Below, piece after piece: positions 1-8,558 of a stretch of DNA of 64,000 nt; the first letter of the stretch is position 1, and the number at the start of each line of letters is the position of its first letter. The stretch comes from SW-9-67-25 sp964471665. GTDB lineage: Archaea; Halobacteriota; Halobacteria; Halobacteriales; Haloarculaceae. The position numbers and the translations under genes are program-made. The notes beneath the pieces are model-generated. The model was not told where the DNA came from. It saw nothing but the letters and a program-made list of their open reading frames with translations, and did no database searches. The stretch lies in NCBI GenBank assembly GCA_964471665.1, contig CAYYHG010000002.1, positions 6,588 through 70,587 on the forward strand, given 5' to 3'.

Positions 1-504
1 GTACGTATAAACCCAGACGCCGGGCAGCCCGCAGCGAGCGCGACCGTCGTCCTGTGTCGGATCGCCATCCGACATTATCGGAACGGTTCGGAGAGGACCT
101 GTACCGTGTGGTGAACGCGTCTGACAGACGTGTCGAGACAAAATAAAATCACAGCTGATAGTACTCCGGCCACCACCGGTTCCTGCACCTGTCGGGACAG
201 ACTGGTGTAGTGCTGTGCCGGATCAGTCACCCCCAGCAGACGATCGACCCCGAAAACGGCTCCAGCCGTCCAGGCGGATCGCGTCCGGGTGTATCGCCGA
301 CGGTATCGCGCTGATTACGGTCATACGACTGTAATCTCTTGCCGGTCGGCCGTGTATATAATAATTTAACATACATTTCGGGGGCGGGCGGGGACCACTC
401 CGACACGACCGGACACCCGGTCGACGCCGTTGCACCGGCAGATTGCCGTCTGTCGGATCGATTGTGCGACGTCGTCCGTCCTCGCGGGGCGTCACCGGCG
501 GCAG
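1..504. other. Intergenic region at the left window edge, no gene recognised
   Basis: Open frames here are short or are antisense extensions of the cupin gene, with no recognisable domain. An AT-rich patch at about 349-370 looks promoter-like, but no convincing gene starts from it in either direction. A small inverted repeat (GATTAC at 313-318, GTAATC at 331-336) lies next to it. The sequence at 4-12 also resembles a TATA box but cannot be tied to a gene. Confidence 0.6.
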
Positions 505-512
505 TATAATAA
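505..512 (+). promoter_or_regulatory. TATA box of the cupin gene
   Basis: TATAATAA ends 26 nt before the ATG at 539. That spacing fits a leaderless haloarchaeal transcript and supports the short start over an upstream in-frame codon at 443. Confidence 0.65.
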
Positions 513-538
513 CGGTACAGACGACAGTGTACAGTGGC

Positions 539-958
539 ATGGACCACTCCCAGCCGTACCACTGCTACGAGGTCGACGAACAGCCGGTAGACGACAGGCT
601 CGGTATCGGGATCCAGTTCCTGATGAACGCCAAGGACCGCGACGACACACAGATGTTCGACCAGGGGATCATCCACGTCGAGCCGGGCGAGAGCGTCACC
701 CGTCACGTCCACCGCTACAGCGGGGAGACGTTCTACGGGCTGGACGGCGAGGGCGAGATCGTGATCGAGGGCGAACCCGTCCCCTGTCACGCCGACGACC
801 ACCTCGTGTTCATTCCACCGGGTGTCCCACACTACCCGCGCAACCCCACAGACGCCGAGGGAACGTTCCGCGCGATGTTCATCCATTCCCCGGCGATCAT
901 CGACGGTGACACCTACACCGTCGACGCCGGGGGTAACCCGGTCGACGCCGAAAAGTGA
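539..958 (+). CDS. Cupin-domain protein
   Basis: A 139-aa soluble single-domain cupin. Motif 1 is visible as HVHRYSGE (His56, His58, Glu63), and motif 2 lies around PPGVPHYPRN near residue 97 with its His, so a metal-binding beta-barrel is likely. Cupins of this length are often small-molecule dioxygenases, isomerases or sensors, and the substrate cannot be read from sequence. The start at 539 was chosen because a TATA box sits 26 nt upstream and the extra N-terminal residues from 443 are Arg-rich, unlike the acidic body. The stop overlaps the next ATG by one base (TGATG), so the two genes are probably co-transcribed. Confidence 0.75.
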   Translation: MDHSQPYHCYEVDEQPVDDRLGIGIQFLMNAKDRDDTQMFDQGIIHVEPGESVTRHVHRYSGETFYGLDGEGEIVIEGEPVPCHADDHLVFIPPGVPHYPRNPTDAEGTFRAMFIHSPAIIDGDTYTVDAGGNPVDAEK

Positions 959-2070
959 TGTCGGACGCGGGTGACGAGGCGGCGTTTCTCAGCCGGCTCG
1001 CCGGGCTGGATCCGGCGGCGTTCCGTGCGTTCGTCCGGGAGGTCTACGCCCACCGGGAGGGACACGTCCTCGTCGACCGCGGCGGAACGCCGCTCGACGC
1101 GTCGGCGAACGCGGAGGGCACCCGTCGGGTCTACGTCCACCACTCCAGCGAGGGAACTCTGCCGGCCCTCGACGACCGTGTCGACGCCGTCGTCGTTCCC
1201 GGTGCGGGGACCGGCGTGGCTGCAGACACAGAGATCGCCGTCCTCGACGCCCGCGATCTGTTCCGAGTGACGCGGTACGCACTCGCCCCCGAGGACGGCG
1301 ACGCAGTCTGCCGTCGACACCTCGATCTGGTGCCACGGGCACGGCGAGCTGGACGTCCCCTCGGGGAGCCCGGCGGCTGGACGGGCGGGGCTGTCGAGTC
1401 GAGCAGTAGCCGACCCGGGGCGCCCGATAGCGGCGCGGACGCGGGGCGACACATCGGGTTGCGGACGCTGGCTTCCGTCGGAGTGGCGGCGCTGCTCGTC
1501 GGTGTCATCGTCGGTGTCGGCGTCGGCTCCATCGCCTTCCCGGACACGTCCGGGGATGTGGCGACGCCGGCCGGCACGAACGACGTCAACTCTCCGACAC
1601 CGACGCCGCTCGCGACCGTGACGGTCTCCGAGGTCGACTCGCCATCGGTCCCGGCGGCCGCCGCGGCCGACATCCGGGAGCGGTACGCCCGGCTGGAACC
1701 CACCTGCGAGCGGCCGCCGGACCTGGTCGTACAGCTCCAGGTCAACGCGCTCAGACACGACAACGGCACGGACGCACCCATCGAGACCGTCTATCGGTTC
1801 GCGTCGCCGGCCAACCGTCAGCGGACCAGGCCGCTGGGGAACTTCGTCGGCATCGTCCGCAGCGATCCATTCGAGGAGTTGCTCGAACACGAGCGGGCGG
1901 AGTACGGCCCGCTGGTCGTGAACGGGACGTCGGCCCGCCAGCAGGTAGCCGTCACCGACGGCGACGGCGACACCGAAACGTACCTCTTCAGGCTCTCGAG
2001 GCAGACCGGAGGTGCCTACGAGGGCTGTTGGATGACCGACAGCGTCGAGCCGCTCATTCCGGGAACGTGA
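958..2070 (+). CDS. Membrane-anchored protein of unknown function
   Basis: A 370-aa protein. Residues 1-125 form an acidic globular region (FRAFVREVYAHREGHVL, then a hydrophobic DAVVVPGAG strand and an ARDLF helix) that faintly recalls the degenerate Mrr/restriction-endonuclease-like domains fused to membrane segments in haloarchaea; this is only an impression. One strong transmembrane helix spans about 167-193. A Thr/Pro/Ser stretch follows (about 200-225), then a roughly 140-residue C-terminal domain that probably lies outside the cell and holds two Cys (one in PTCERPPD, one in EGCWMTD) that could form a disulfide. The ATG overlaps the cupin stop by one base. A GTG three bases upstream is also possible. 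Family not recognised. Confidence 0.65.
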   Translation: MSDAGDEAAFLSRLAGLDPAAFRAFVREVYAHREGHVLVDRGGTPLDASANAEGTRRVYVHHSSEGTLPALDDRVDAVVVPGAGTGVAADTEIAVLDARDLFRVTRYALAPEDGDAVCRRHLDLVPRARRAGRPLGEPGGWTGGAVESSSSRPGAPDSGADAGRHIGLRTLASVGVAALLVGVIVGVGVGSIAFPDTSGDVATPAGTNDVNSPTPTPLATVTVSEVDSPSVPAAAAADIRERYARLEPTCERPPDLVVQLQVNALRHDNGTDAPIETVYRFASPANRQRTRPLGNFVGIVRSDPFEELLEHERAEYGPLVVNGTSARQQVAVTDGDGDTETYLFRLSRQTGGAYEGCWMTDSVEPLIPGT

Positions 2071-2165
2071 GCTGCCGGGCCAGCGGAGCTACGGACTGGC
2101 CCGACCACTGAGACTCCCTAAAGTCCCGTCTCGGTGCCTGAAGCGCCGAAATTCCGGTACCACAA

Positions 2166-2173
2166 TTATTAAA
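2166..2173 (+). promoter_or_regulatory. TATA box of the first Liv operon
   Basis: TTATTAAA lies 23-31 nt before the ATG at 2197 in an AT-rich dip. It fits a leaderless start of the substrate-binding lipoprotein and argues against the TTG at 2182. Confidence 0.6.
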
Positions 2174-2196
2174 GATGTGGGTTGAGAGTACTAATC

Positions 2197-3516
2197 ATGG
2201 CACGTAGTGCCGACTCGATTAGCAGACGACAGATTCTGAAACAGACCGGTGCACTCGGTGCGGTCGGCCTGGCAGGCGGGTTCGCCGGGTGTGGTGGCGA
2301 CGGCGGCGACGGCGGCGACGGCGGCGACGGCGGCGACGGTGGCGACGGCGGATCCACAGACGGCGGCGACGGCGGGGGGATCAGCGAGATCCACGTCGGC
2401 GTCGTCGAACCGTTCAGCGGCGTGTACGCGAACCTCGGTGCCGCTGAACTCGAGGCGGCCGAACTCGCGGCAGCGGATTTAGAGGAGGAACTGGACATCG
2501 ACATCGAGATCACCGACGCCGACACAGAAGTCGACCCGGACGTCGGCGTCCGGCGGATGGAGAGTCTCGTCACGGAGGATGGCATCGACGTCGCCCTGGG
2601 CGGCGTCTCCTCTTCTGTGGCGATCGCGATGGGCCAGTGGGCGACCCGGAACGACGTCGCCTACGTCGCCTCCGGGAGCCACTCCGACGCGACGACCGGC
2701 TCGGAGTGTGCCCAGTACATGTGGCGGACGGCGAGTTCGAACACGATGCTCGCACGGACCGCCGGCGCCGCGATGGCGGAGGCCGCCGACTCCTACGCGC
2801 TGATGTACGCCGACTACACGTGGGGCCAGACGGCCCGGGACGCGGTCCGTGCTGCGCTGGAGAACGAAGGCGCAGAGGTCGTCGACGAGGTGGCGGTCCC
2901 CCTCGGAGCGGACGACTACACCGACGCGCTCAGCCGCATCCAGGAATCCGGTGCGGAGGCGCTGGGGAACATCACGGCCGGTGCCGACACCACCCGGAGC
3001 ACCCAGCAGTACCTCAACAGCGGGATCGCAGACGAGATGGAGATGTCGGGCGTGCTCCTCGAGGACGAGGCGCTGTGGTCGCTCGGCCCGGAGGGCGTCG
3101 CACAGCTGGGCGTCTGGGGGACCGTCTGGGGCCCTGCGATCCAGGAGGGCGGCATGCCCGACCTGATGGAGCGGATCGCGGACGAGTACAACAAGACCGC
3201 CTACTCCCGACACTACCTCGGGTACGCGTCGATGGACCAGCTGGTCCGGGCCGCCCACCGCGCCGGCTCGGTGTCCGCCGAGGACATCCGTCCGGAACTG
3301 GAAGGCCACAACTACGAGGACGTCGGTCTCCTGGGGGGGACCCAGGAGTGGCGGGGCTGTGACCACCAGAACCTGAAGCCGACCTACGCAGTCCGTCCCA
3401 AGGCCGCCGAGGACATGGTCGACGAGGACGGCGAGCGTGTCTGGTTCGAACAGGTCGCGAAGACCCAGCCCGACGAAGTCGTCCGTTCCTGTGAAGCGAC
3501 CGGCTGCGAACTGTAG
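2197..3516 (+). CDS. ABC importer substrate-binding lipoprotein (Liv/branched-chain type)
   Basis: A 439-aa periplasmic-binding-protein type I (Leu/Ile/Val-binding fold). The N-terminus has a twin-arginine signal (RRQIL, residues 10-14), a hydrophobic core and a lipobox FAGC with Cys32, so it should be exported folded and lipid-anchored outside the cell. A Gly/Asp tandem linker follows (about 33-65), then the binding domain starting GISEIHVGVVEPFSGVYANL. First gene of a five-gene importer operon; livH follows after 47 nt. These proteins bind branched-chain amino acids, but relatives bind amides, urea or aromatic acids. The phenylacetate genes further along make an organic-acid substrate possible, though this is inference. 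Confidence 0.88.
   Translation: MARSADSISRRQILKQTGALGAVGLAGGFAGCGGDGGDGGDGGDGGDGGDGGSTDGGDGGGISEIHVGVVEPFSGVYANLGAAELEAAELAAADLEEELDIDIEITDADTEVDPDVGVRRMESLVTEDGIDVALGGVSSSVAIAMGQWATRNDVAYVASGSHSDATTGSECAQYMWRTASSNTMLARTAGAAMAEAADSYALMYADYTWGQTARDAVRAALENEGAEVVDEVAVPLGADDYTDALSRIQESGAEALGNITAGADTTRSTQQYLNSGIADEMEMSGVLLEDEALWSLGPEGVAQLGVWGTVWGPAIQEGGMPDLMERIADEYNKTAYSRHYLGYASMDQLVRAAHRAGSVSAEDIRPELEGHNYEDVGLLGGTQEWRGCDHQNLKPTYAVRPKAAEDMVDEDGERVWFEQVAKTQPDEVVRSCEATGCEL
2292..2352 (+). repeat. In-frame 9-nt tandem repeat coding a Gly-Gly-Asp linker
   Basis: About six near-perfect copies of GGCGGCGAC lie directly after the lipobox Cys codon. They make a flexible acidic tether between membrane and binding domain. 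The tract is likely to vary in copy number by slippage. Confidence 0.85.
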
Positions 3517-3563
3517 GATCGTAACAGCTAACTCCCTCGGTTTTCGATTTGTGGTACGCTACC

Positions 3564-4607
3564 ATGGCCACTGAAACGGACACAGGCGTCTGGTGGAGAG
3601 AACGGTTCGTCGTTCCCATCGCCAACATGCGGCCGATCTGGAAGGTGTTTTACGTGCTGTTGACCCTGTGGGTCCTCCTGACGATCGCGGTGCAGCCGAG
3701 CCTGTTCGCGACACAGCTCGTCAACGGGCTCGTCTACGGGATGATCCTCGTGATGATCGCCCTCGGGCTGGCGCTCATCCTCGGGTTGATGGGCGTGATC
3801 AACTTCGCCCACGGGTGGTTTTTCATGCTCGGTGGGTACCTGGCCTTCGCGGTCATCGCCCAGGCGGGCCTTCCAGTGTGGGTCGCCCTGATCGCCGCAC
3901 CCGTCGCCGTCGGCCTCGTCGGCGTGGTGATGGAACGGTTCCTGTTACGACGACTGTACGGCACCGACCCGATCAACGGCCTGCTACTGACGTTCGGCGT
4001 CGCGCTGATGTTGGAGGAGGCGATCCGGTTCTACTGGGGGAGCGCCCCGCTGTCGTACACCCTCGGGATCATGTCCGAGCCGGTGAATCTCGGCGTGACG
4101 CGGGTCGCAGGCATCCGCATTTTCACGACGGTGGTTGGCATCGTCTCAGTGATCGGTGTGTACCTGCTCATCGTCCGCACCGACTTCGGGCTCTCGATCC
4201 GTGCTGGCGTCCAGGACGCAGAGATGACCGAACTCGTCGGCGAGAACCTGCCGGTGAAGTTCACGATCCTGTTCTTCCTCGGATCGCTTCTGGCCGGCCT
4301 GGCTGGTGTTCTCAGGGGCGGCGAGACCGGCATCGATCCCGGGATGGGTGCACTCTTTATCATCCTCGTGTTCGTCGTCATCGTCGTCGGCGGGATGGGG
4401 AGTTTCTTCGGCAGCGTCGTCGGCGGACTGCTCATCGGCGTGACGGCCTTCCTCGTGCCGACGATGTTGCGGGCACTCGCGACGGCGACCGGTCTCGATT
4501 TCATCGCCCTCGACGGCGTCCGACGCGTGGTCCCCTTCGTCGTGATGATCATCGTCCTGCTCGACAGGCCGCGTGGCCTGTTCGGCGAGGAGGGGTTCCT
4601 CGAATGA
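3564..4607 (+). CDS. livH: Liv-type ABC transporter permease (LivH)
   Basis: A 347-aa integral membrane protein with about eight hydrophobic helices. The LivH signature region is clear: LVNGLVYGMILVMIALGLAL followed by GLMGVINFAHG, and near the C-terminus VIVVGGMGSFFGSVVGG with LLDRPRGLFGEEG. It forms the membrane channel with LivM. It starts 47 nt after the lipoprotein gene and ends 67 nt before livM. The ATG at 3564 keeps a short hydrophilic N-terminus before the first helix; a GTG five codons upstream is less likely. Confidence 0.9.
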   Translation: MATETDTGVWWRERFVVPIANMRPIWKVFYVLLTLWVLLTIAVQPSLFATQLVNGLVYGMILVMIALGLALILGLMGVINFAHGWFFMLGGYLAFAVIAQAGLPVWVALIAAPVAVGLVGVVMERFLLRRLYGTDPINGLLLTFGVALMLEEAIRFYWGSAPLSYTLGIMSEPVNLGVTRVAGIRIFTTVVGIVSVIGVYLLIVRTDFGLSIRAGVQDAEMTELVGENLPVKFTILFFLGSLLAGLAGVLRGGETGIDPGMGALFIILVFVVIVVGGMGSFFGSVVGGLLIGVTAFLVPTMLRALATATGLDFIALDGVRRVVPFVVMIIVLLDRPRGLFGEEGFLE

Positions 4608-4674
4608 TGTCCGCCTGCGCCGGCAACGGTGGACGGACAGTTCTCAGCCAGCGCCTGCACAGAGGTGAGTACAC

Positions 4675-5754
4675 ATGAGCAAGGAAACGCCGAGTCGAGG
4701 CGAACAGATACGCGAACTGCTCAACGGGTCCGCCAGGCTCTCGAACAGGCGGGCGGACCTCCTGGCGATCGGCTTGCTTGCGGTGCTTGCGATCGTCCTC
4801 CCATACGTCGCAGAGGTGTTGATGGGCTTTAGCGGCGTCGCCTCCAACATCCTCGTCTGGATGCTGTTTGCGGTCGCGTTCAATCTCCTCCTCGGCTACG
4901 CCGGCCTGCTCTCCTTTGGTCACGCGATGTTCCTCGGTGGCGGGATGTACTTCGTAGCGATCATCATGACTCAGGTCGGCCAGGGGCTGTTCTTCATCGC
5001 GGCCCCCCTCGCGCCGGTCGCGCTTGGGGTACTCGCCTACTTCATCGGGCGGCTCATCGCGAACAAGGGGGAGATCTACTTCGCCCTGCTGACCATCGCG
5101 TTCGGTGAGATCCTCTGGTACATCGTGAACGCTGATCCCGGCGGCATCACCGGCGGGGACGACGGCATCGCCCGCGGACTGTTGCCGCCGTTCGTCGAGG
5201 CCAGCCGTGGGGAGTTGAACATCGTCCTCGGCGGCCTCGAGGTCGCCATGTACTGGGCGATCGCGACCGTCTTCGTCGCGTCCGTCTACCTGCTGTACCG
5301 CATCGTCCGGTCGCCCTTCGGCCGGACGCTGTTGACGATCCGGGAAAACGAGGAACTCGCCCGCAGTATCGGTGTCGACACGTATCGCTACAAGGTGCAC
5401 ACGTTCGTGCTCAGCGCGGCGTTCAGCGCCATCGCCGGCGTGTTGCTTGTCATCGTCAACACGAACGTGGCGACGCGGTTTCTCTTCTGGGAGACGAGCG
5501 GCCAGGTCGTCATGATGACGATCATCGGTGGTATCAGCAGCTTCGCCGGCCCGATGTTCGGCGCGTTCCTGTGGTTCTTCGGCGAGGAGTTCCTCAGCGG
5601 CCTCCGCGCGATCGGTGACCTGCGTCACTTCTGGCAGTTCGGCTTCGGGCTGTTGTTCGTGGTCATCATCCTCGTCAGCCCGAAAGGCGGTGCCTGGGGG
5701 ATGATCAAAGACGCCGGGCGCTGGATCGGCAACAAGGTTCTCGGAGGGAACTGA
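4675..5754 (+). CDS. livM: Liv-type ABC transporter permease (LivM)
   Basis: A 359-aa polytopic protein and partner of LivH. Family hallmarks are NLLLGYAGLLSFGHAMFLG near residue 70-90, the EIYFALLTIAFGEILW segment, and a C-terminal MMTIIGGISSFAGPMFGAF followed by SPKGGAWG. A purine-rich GAGGTGAG lies just before the ATG. The stop is separated from livG by a single base, so translation is probably coupled. Confidence 0.9.
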   Translation: MSKETPSRGEQIRELLNGSARLSNRRADLLAIGLLAVLAIVLPYVAEVLMGFSGVASNILVWMLFAVAFNLLLGYAGLLSFGHAMFLGGGMYFVAIIMTQVGQGLFFIAAPLAPVALGVLAYFIGRLIANKGEIYFALLTIAFGEILWYIVNADPGGITGGDDGIARGLLPPFVEASRGELNIVLGGLEVAMYWAIATVFVASVYLLYRIVRSPFGRTLLTIRENEELARSIGVDTYRYKVHTFVLSAAFSAIAGVLLVIVNTNVATRFLFWETSGQVVMMTIIGGISSFAGPMFGAFLWFFGEEFLSGLRAIGDLRHFWQFGFGLLFVVIILVSPKGGAWGMIKDAGRWIGNKVLGGN

Positions 5755-5755
5755 C

Positions 5756-6568
5756 ATGGCAGAAACGACTGACGTCGATCGATCGCGGGAGGCACAGGCC
5801 GGAACTATCCTCGCAGTCGACGGACTGACAAAGAAGTTCGGGAGCGTCGTCGCGAACGACAACATCACGATGAGCGTCAGAGAGGGTGAACTCCGGTCGA
5901 TCATCGGCCCGAACGGCGCCGGCAAGACGACGTTTTTCAACCTCATCGCCGGTGTGCTGTCGCCGACAGACGGGACGATCCACTTCAAGGACGAGGACAT
6001 CACCGACCTGCCGATGGAACAGCGTTCACAGCGTGGCCTCGGACGCTCCTACCAGAGCAACGAACTGTTTTTCGACCAGTCTGTCTTCGAGAACGTCAGG
6101 GTCGCGGCACAGACGGCAGAACTCGGCTCTTTTAGCTTCGATACGTTCTCGCGGGCCAACACGATGAAACAGACGGAAGCCGAGGACCTGCTCGAACGGC
6201 TGAACATCATCGACGAACGCAACACCGAAGCCAAGAACCTCTCCCACGGCGACCAGCGCCGCCTCGGGATCGCTATCGCGCTCGCGACGGATCCGGATCT
6301 CCTCCTGCTCGACGAGCCGACGAGCGGGATGGGTCCGGAGGCGACTCGCCGGACAGCCGATCTCATCGAGAGCCTCAGGGAGGAACTGGACATCTCGGTC
6401 GTGCTGATCGAACACGACATGAGCGTCGTGATGGGCATCAGCGACCGGATCAGCGTGCTGTACAACGGTGCCCACATCGCGACGGGGCCGCCCGAGGAGA
6501 TCCGTGAGGACCAGGATGTCCAGGACGCGTACCTCGGCGGGATGAAGGAAGCGGAGGAGGAGGTGTAA
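5756..6568 (+). CDS. livG: Liv-type ABC transporter ATPase (LivG)
   Basis: A 270-aa ATP-binding subunit. Walker A GPNGAGKT is near residue 49, the signature LSHGDQRR near 162 and Walker B LLLLDEPTSGM near 182, followed by the switch His in IEHDM. LivG-type features include the AYLGG C-terminal motif. The first 20 residues are a polar extension before the ABC domain starts at ILAVDGLTKKFG. It lies two bases upstream of livF and one base after livM. It works with LivF as a cytoplasmic heterodimer driving import. Confidence 0.92.
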   Translation: MAETTDVDRSREAQAGTILAVDGLTKKFGSVVANDNITMSVREGELRSIIGPNGAGKTTFFNLIAGVLSPTDGTIHFKDEDITDLPMEQRSQRGLGRSYQSNELFFDQSVFENVRVAAQTAELGSFSFDTFSRANTMKQTEAEDLLERLNIIDERNTEAKNLSHGDQRRLGIAIALATDPDLLLLDEPTSGMGPEATRRTADLIESLREELDISVVLIEHDMSVVMGISDRISVLYNGAHIATGPPEEIREDQDVQDAYLGGMKEAEEEV

Positions 6569-6570
6569 CG

Positions 6571-7275
6571 ATGGCGCTGCTCGAACTCGACGAACTCAAC
6601 GCGGGCTACGAGACCGGGCAGGTGCTGTTCGACGTCTCGATTGACATCGAAGAAGGGGAGGTCGTCTCCCTGCTCGGGCGCAACGGTGCCGGCAAGTCCA
6701 CGACGATGCGATGTGTCGCGGGCGCGAAGCCGCCGTACATCCAGAGCGGCACCGTCCGCGTCGCCGGCGAGGACATCACACACCTCGCGACGCACAAGCG
6801 CACGAACAAGGGGATCGGCTACGTCCCCGAGGAACGGCGCGTCTGGCCGGGATTGACGATCTCGGAGAACATCAGGATGGCCATCAAAAATTCGAACGAT
6901 CCCATGGCGCTCGAGGACGTCATGGACTACTTCCCCCGCCTCCAGGAACTGGAGGACAAGCCGGCCCGGAACCTCAGTGGCGGCGAACAGCAGATGCTCG
7001 GGATCGGGCGCGCGCTCGCGAGCAAGCCCGACATCATGCTGATGGACGAACCCAGCGAGGGCCTGGCGCCATTCATCGTCCGCGACGTCGAGGAGATCAT
7101 CAACACGCTGAACGACGAGGGACTGACCATCTTCCTCGTCGAGCAAAACGTCGTCATGGCGATGGAAGTGAGCCACCGCCACTACTTCATCGACCAGGGT
7201 GACATCGTCGACTCGATGTCCTCCGACGAACTCCGCGAGAGCCCGGAACTGCGCCAGGAGTACCTGAGCGTGTAA
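6571..7275 (+). CDS. livF: Liv-type ABC transporter ATPase (LivF)
   Basis: A 234-aa ATPase. Walker A GRNGAGKST is near residue 36, the LivF hallmark YVPEERRVWPGLTISENI near 88-105, the signature LSGGEQQML and Walker B IMLMDEPSEGL. It ends with LRQEYLSV, the usual LivF tail. Last gene of the first Liv operon; the convergent cobalamin gene ends 24 nt further on. Confidence 0.92.
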   Translation: MALLELDELNAGYETGQVLFDVSIDIEEGEVVSLLGRNGAGKSTTMRCVAGAKPPYIQSGTVRVAGEDITHLATHKRTNKGIGYVPEERRVWPGLTISENIRMAIKNSNDPMALEDVMDYFPRLQELEDKPARNLSGGEQQMLGIGRALASKPDIMLMDEPSEGLAPFIVRDVEEIINTLNDEGLTIFLVEQNVVMAMEVSHRHYFIDQGDIVDSMSSDELRESPELRQEYLSV

Positions 7276-7299
7276 AGTACCCCCCTTTCGCGACGCCGG

Positions 7300-7851
7300 T
7301 CAGTACTCGATCCCAGCCCGGGGGCCGACGCCCCGGCGGAACGGGTGTTTGATATCGCCCATGTACGTGACGTACTCGGCGGCGTCGACGAGCGCGGCCG
7401 GCGCGTCGCGGCCAGTGAACACGAGTTCGACTGTCTCCTCGGCCGCGTGGATGATATCGACAAGTCGGTCGGCGTCGGCTATCTCGAGGTCGTACAGCGT
7501 CAGTATCTCGTCTAAGACGAGGAGATCGACCGCTCCCTCGGCGCCGGCAGCTGCCGCCTGCTCCAGTGCGTCCTCGAGTCGCTCCCGTTCGTCAGTCGTG
7601 AGATCCTCGATCGTCGGTGCGTGCCCGGCGGGGAACTGTTCGACGTCGATGCCGGCAGTCTCCCGGAACCGCTTGACCTCGCCGTACTGGTCGTACATTT
7701 CCTCGGCGCCTTTCATGAACTGCAGGACCGACACCGACAGCCCGTGGCCCGCCGCGCGGACCGCCAGTCCCATCGCTGCTGTCGACTTTCCTTTGCCGGG
7801 GCCGTAGTAGAGGTGGACCAGTCCGTCCCGCCGATCGGTCGTCTCGGGCAT
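7300..7851 (-). CDS. cobA: Cob(I)yrinic acid a,c-diamide adenosyltransferase
   Basis: A 183-aa cytoplasmic CobO/BtuR-type corrinoid adenosyltransferase, which adds the 5'-deoxyadenosyl group from ATP to reduced cobalt in coenzyme B12 synthesis or salvage. The P-loop GPGKGKST occupies residues 17-24. The LVLDEILTLYDL Walker B-like region and the VFTGRDAP segment are typical. The length matches the family. The start at 7851 was chosen because the residues upstream in frame are Arg-rich noise. No other cobalamin gene is in the window. Confidence 0.9.
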   Translation of the reverse strand: MPETTDRRDGLVHLYYGPGKGKSTAAMGLAVRAAGHGLSVSVLQFMKGAEEMYDQYGEVKRFRETAGIDVEQFPAGHAPTIEDLTTDERERLEDALEQAAAAGAEGAVDLLVLDEILTLYDLEIADADRLVDIIHAAEETVELVFTGRDAPAALVDAAEYVTYMGDIKHPFRRGVGPRAGIEY

Positions 7852-7937
7852 ACGGACGGTACCGGACGCCGATACAAAGCGACGTCGAATCACTGTCCGC
7901 CAGGCGAGCGATTCGGGAGCACCCTGGACCGTCCCAC

Positions 7938-8432
7938 TCACCCGGACGAACCGGACCGCCTGTAGACGTTCTCGGTGTAGGTCTCCCCGCCGATCGTGGT
8001 CTCTCCCTCGTCGATCTTCTCGAAGCCGGCGTTCCGGTAGAAGTCGTTGCCGGCCTCGTTGTCGGCCAGCACCATCGCCTGGATGCGGTCCGAGCCCCGC
8101 TGCAGGAGCGAATCGCGCAGGGCCGCGAGCAACTGGCCGCCGATTCCCCCACCCCGGTGGTCGGGGTCGACGTAGACCCGGAGGATGTGTCCCGTCCGCC
8201 GCGCCCAGACGCCGTGAGCGAAGCCGACCACCCGGCCGTCCGCTTTCGCGACGAGCACCAGAGCGTCCTCGTTTGCGATTTCGTCGCGGATGCGCTCCTC
8301 GTCGTACCAGTCGTTGACCACGTCCGCGACGTTCTCCCGGTGGAGAATGTCCGGGTAGTCGCTCTCCCAGGAGTGCTCTGCGACCCGTCTGATCGCGGAC
8401 ACGTCGTCGTCGGTGGCGCGTCTGACGCTCAT
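7938..8432 (-). CDS. GNAT-family N-acetyltransferase
   Basis: A 164-aa single GNAT domain. The acetyl-CoA-binding loop is visible as VDPDHRGGGIGGQLL, preceded by VVGFAHGVW and followed by the NEAGNDFYRNAGFE motif of the C-terminal half. The opening MSVRRATDDDVSAIRRV is a classic GNAT beginning. The acceptor (protein, amino acid or small molecule) cannot be inferred. It lies 86 nt upstream of the cobalamin gene on the same strand but probably has its own promoter. Confidence 0.85.
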   Translation of the reverse strand: MSVRRATDDDVSAIRRVAEHSWESDYPDILHRENVADVVNDWYDEERIRDEIANEDALVLVAKADGRVVGFAHGVWARRTGHILRVYVDPDHRGGGIGGQLLAALRDSLLQRGSDRIQAMVLADNEAGNDFYRNAGFEKIDEGETTIGGETYTENVYRRSGSSG

Positions 8433-8558
8433 GTGTGTACTGGAAACGTATACCACGCCGCGTATTTATACTTGTGCCGCCAGCGCGACCGACGCCGGCA
8501 GCGCTCATCCGGACGGGACAACCGGAACGGCTATTTCACCGGCCGACGACCGTCGACC

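Noticed and set aside
227..886. A 219-codon minus-strand frame opposite the first cupin
   Set aside because: Antisense shadow of the cupin gene and its upstream region; no domain.
2292..2352. Short regular repeats that might suggest a CRISPR-like array
   Set aside because: They are 9-nt in-frame units without spacers, coding a Gly/Asp linker.
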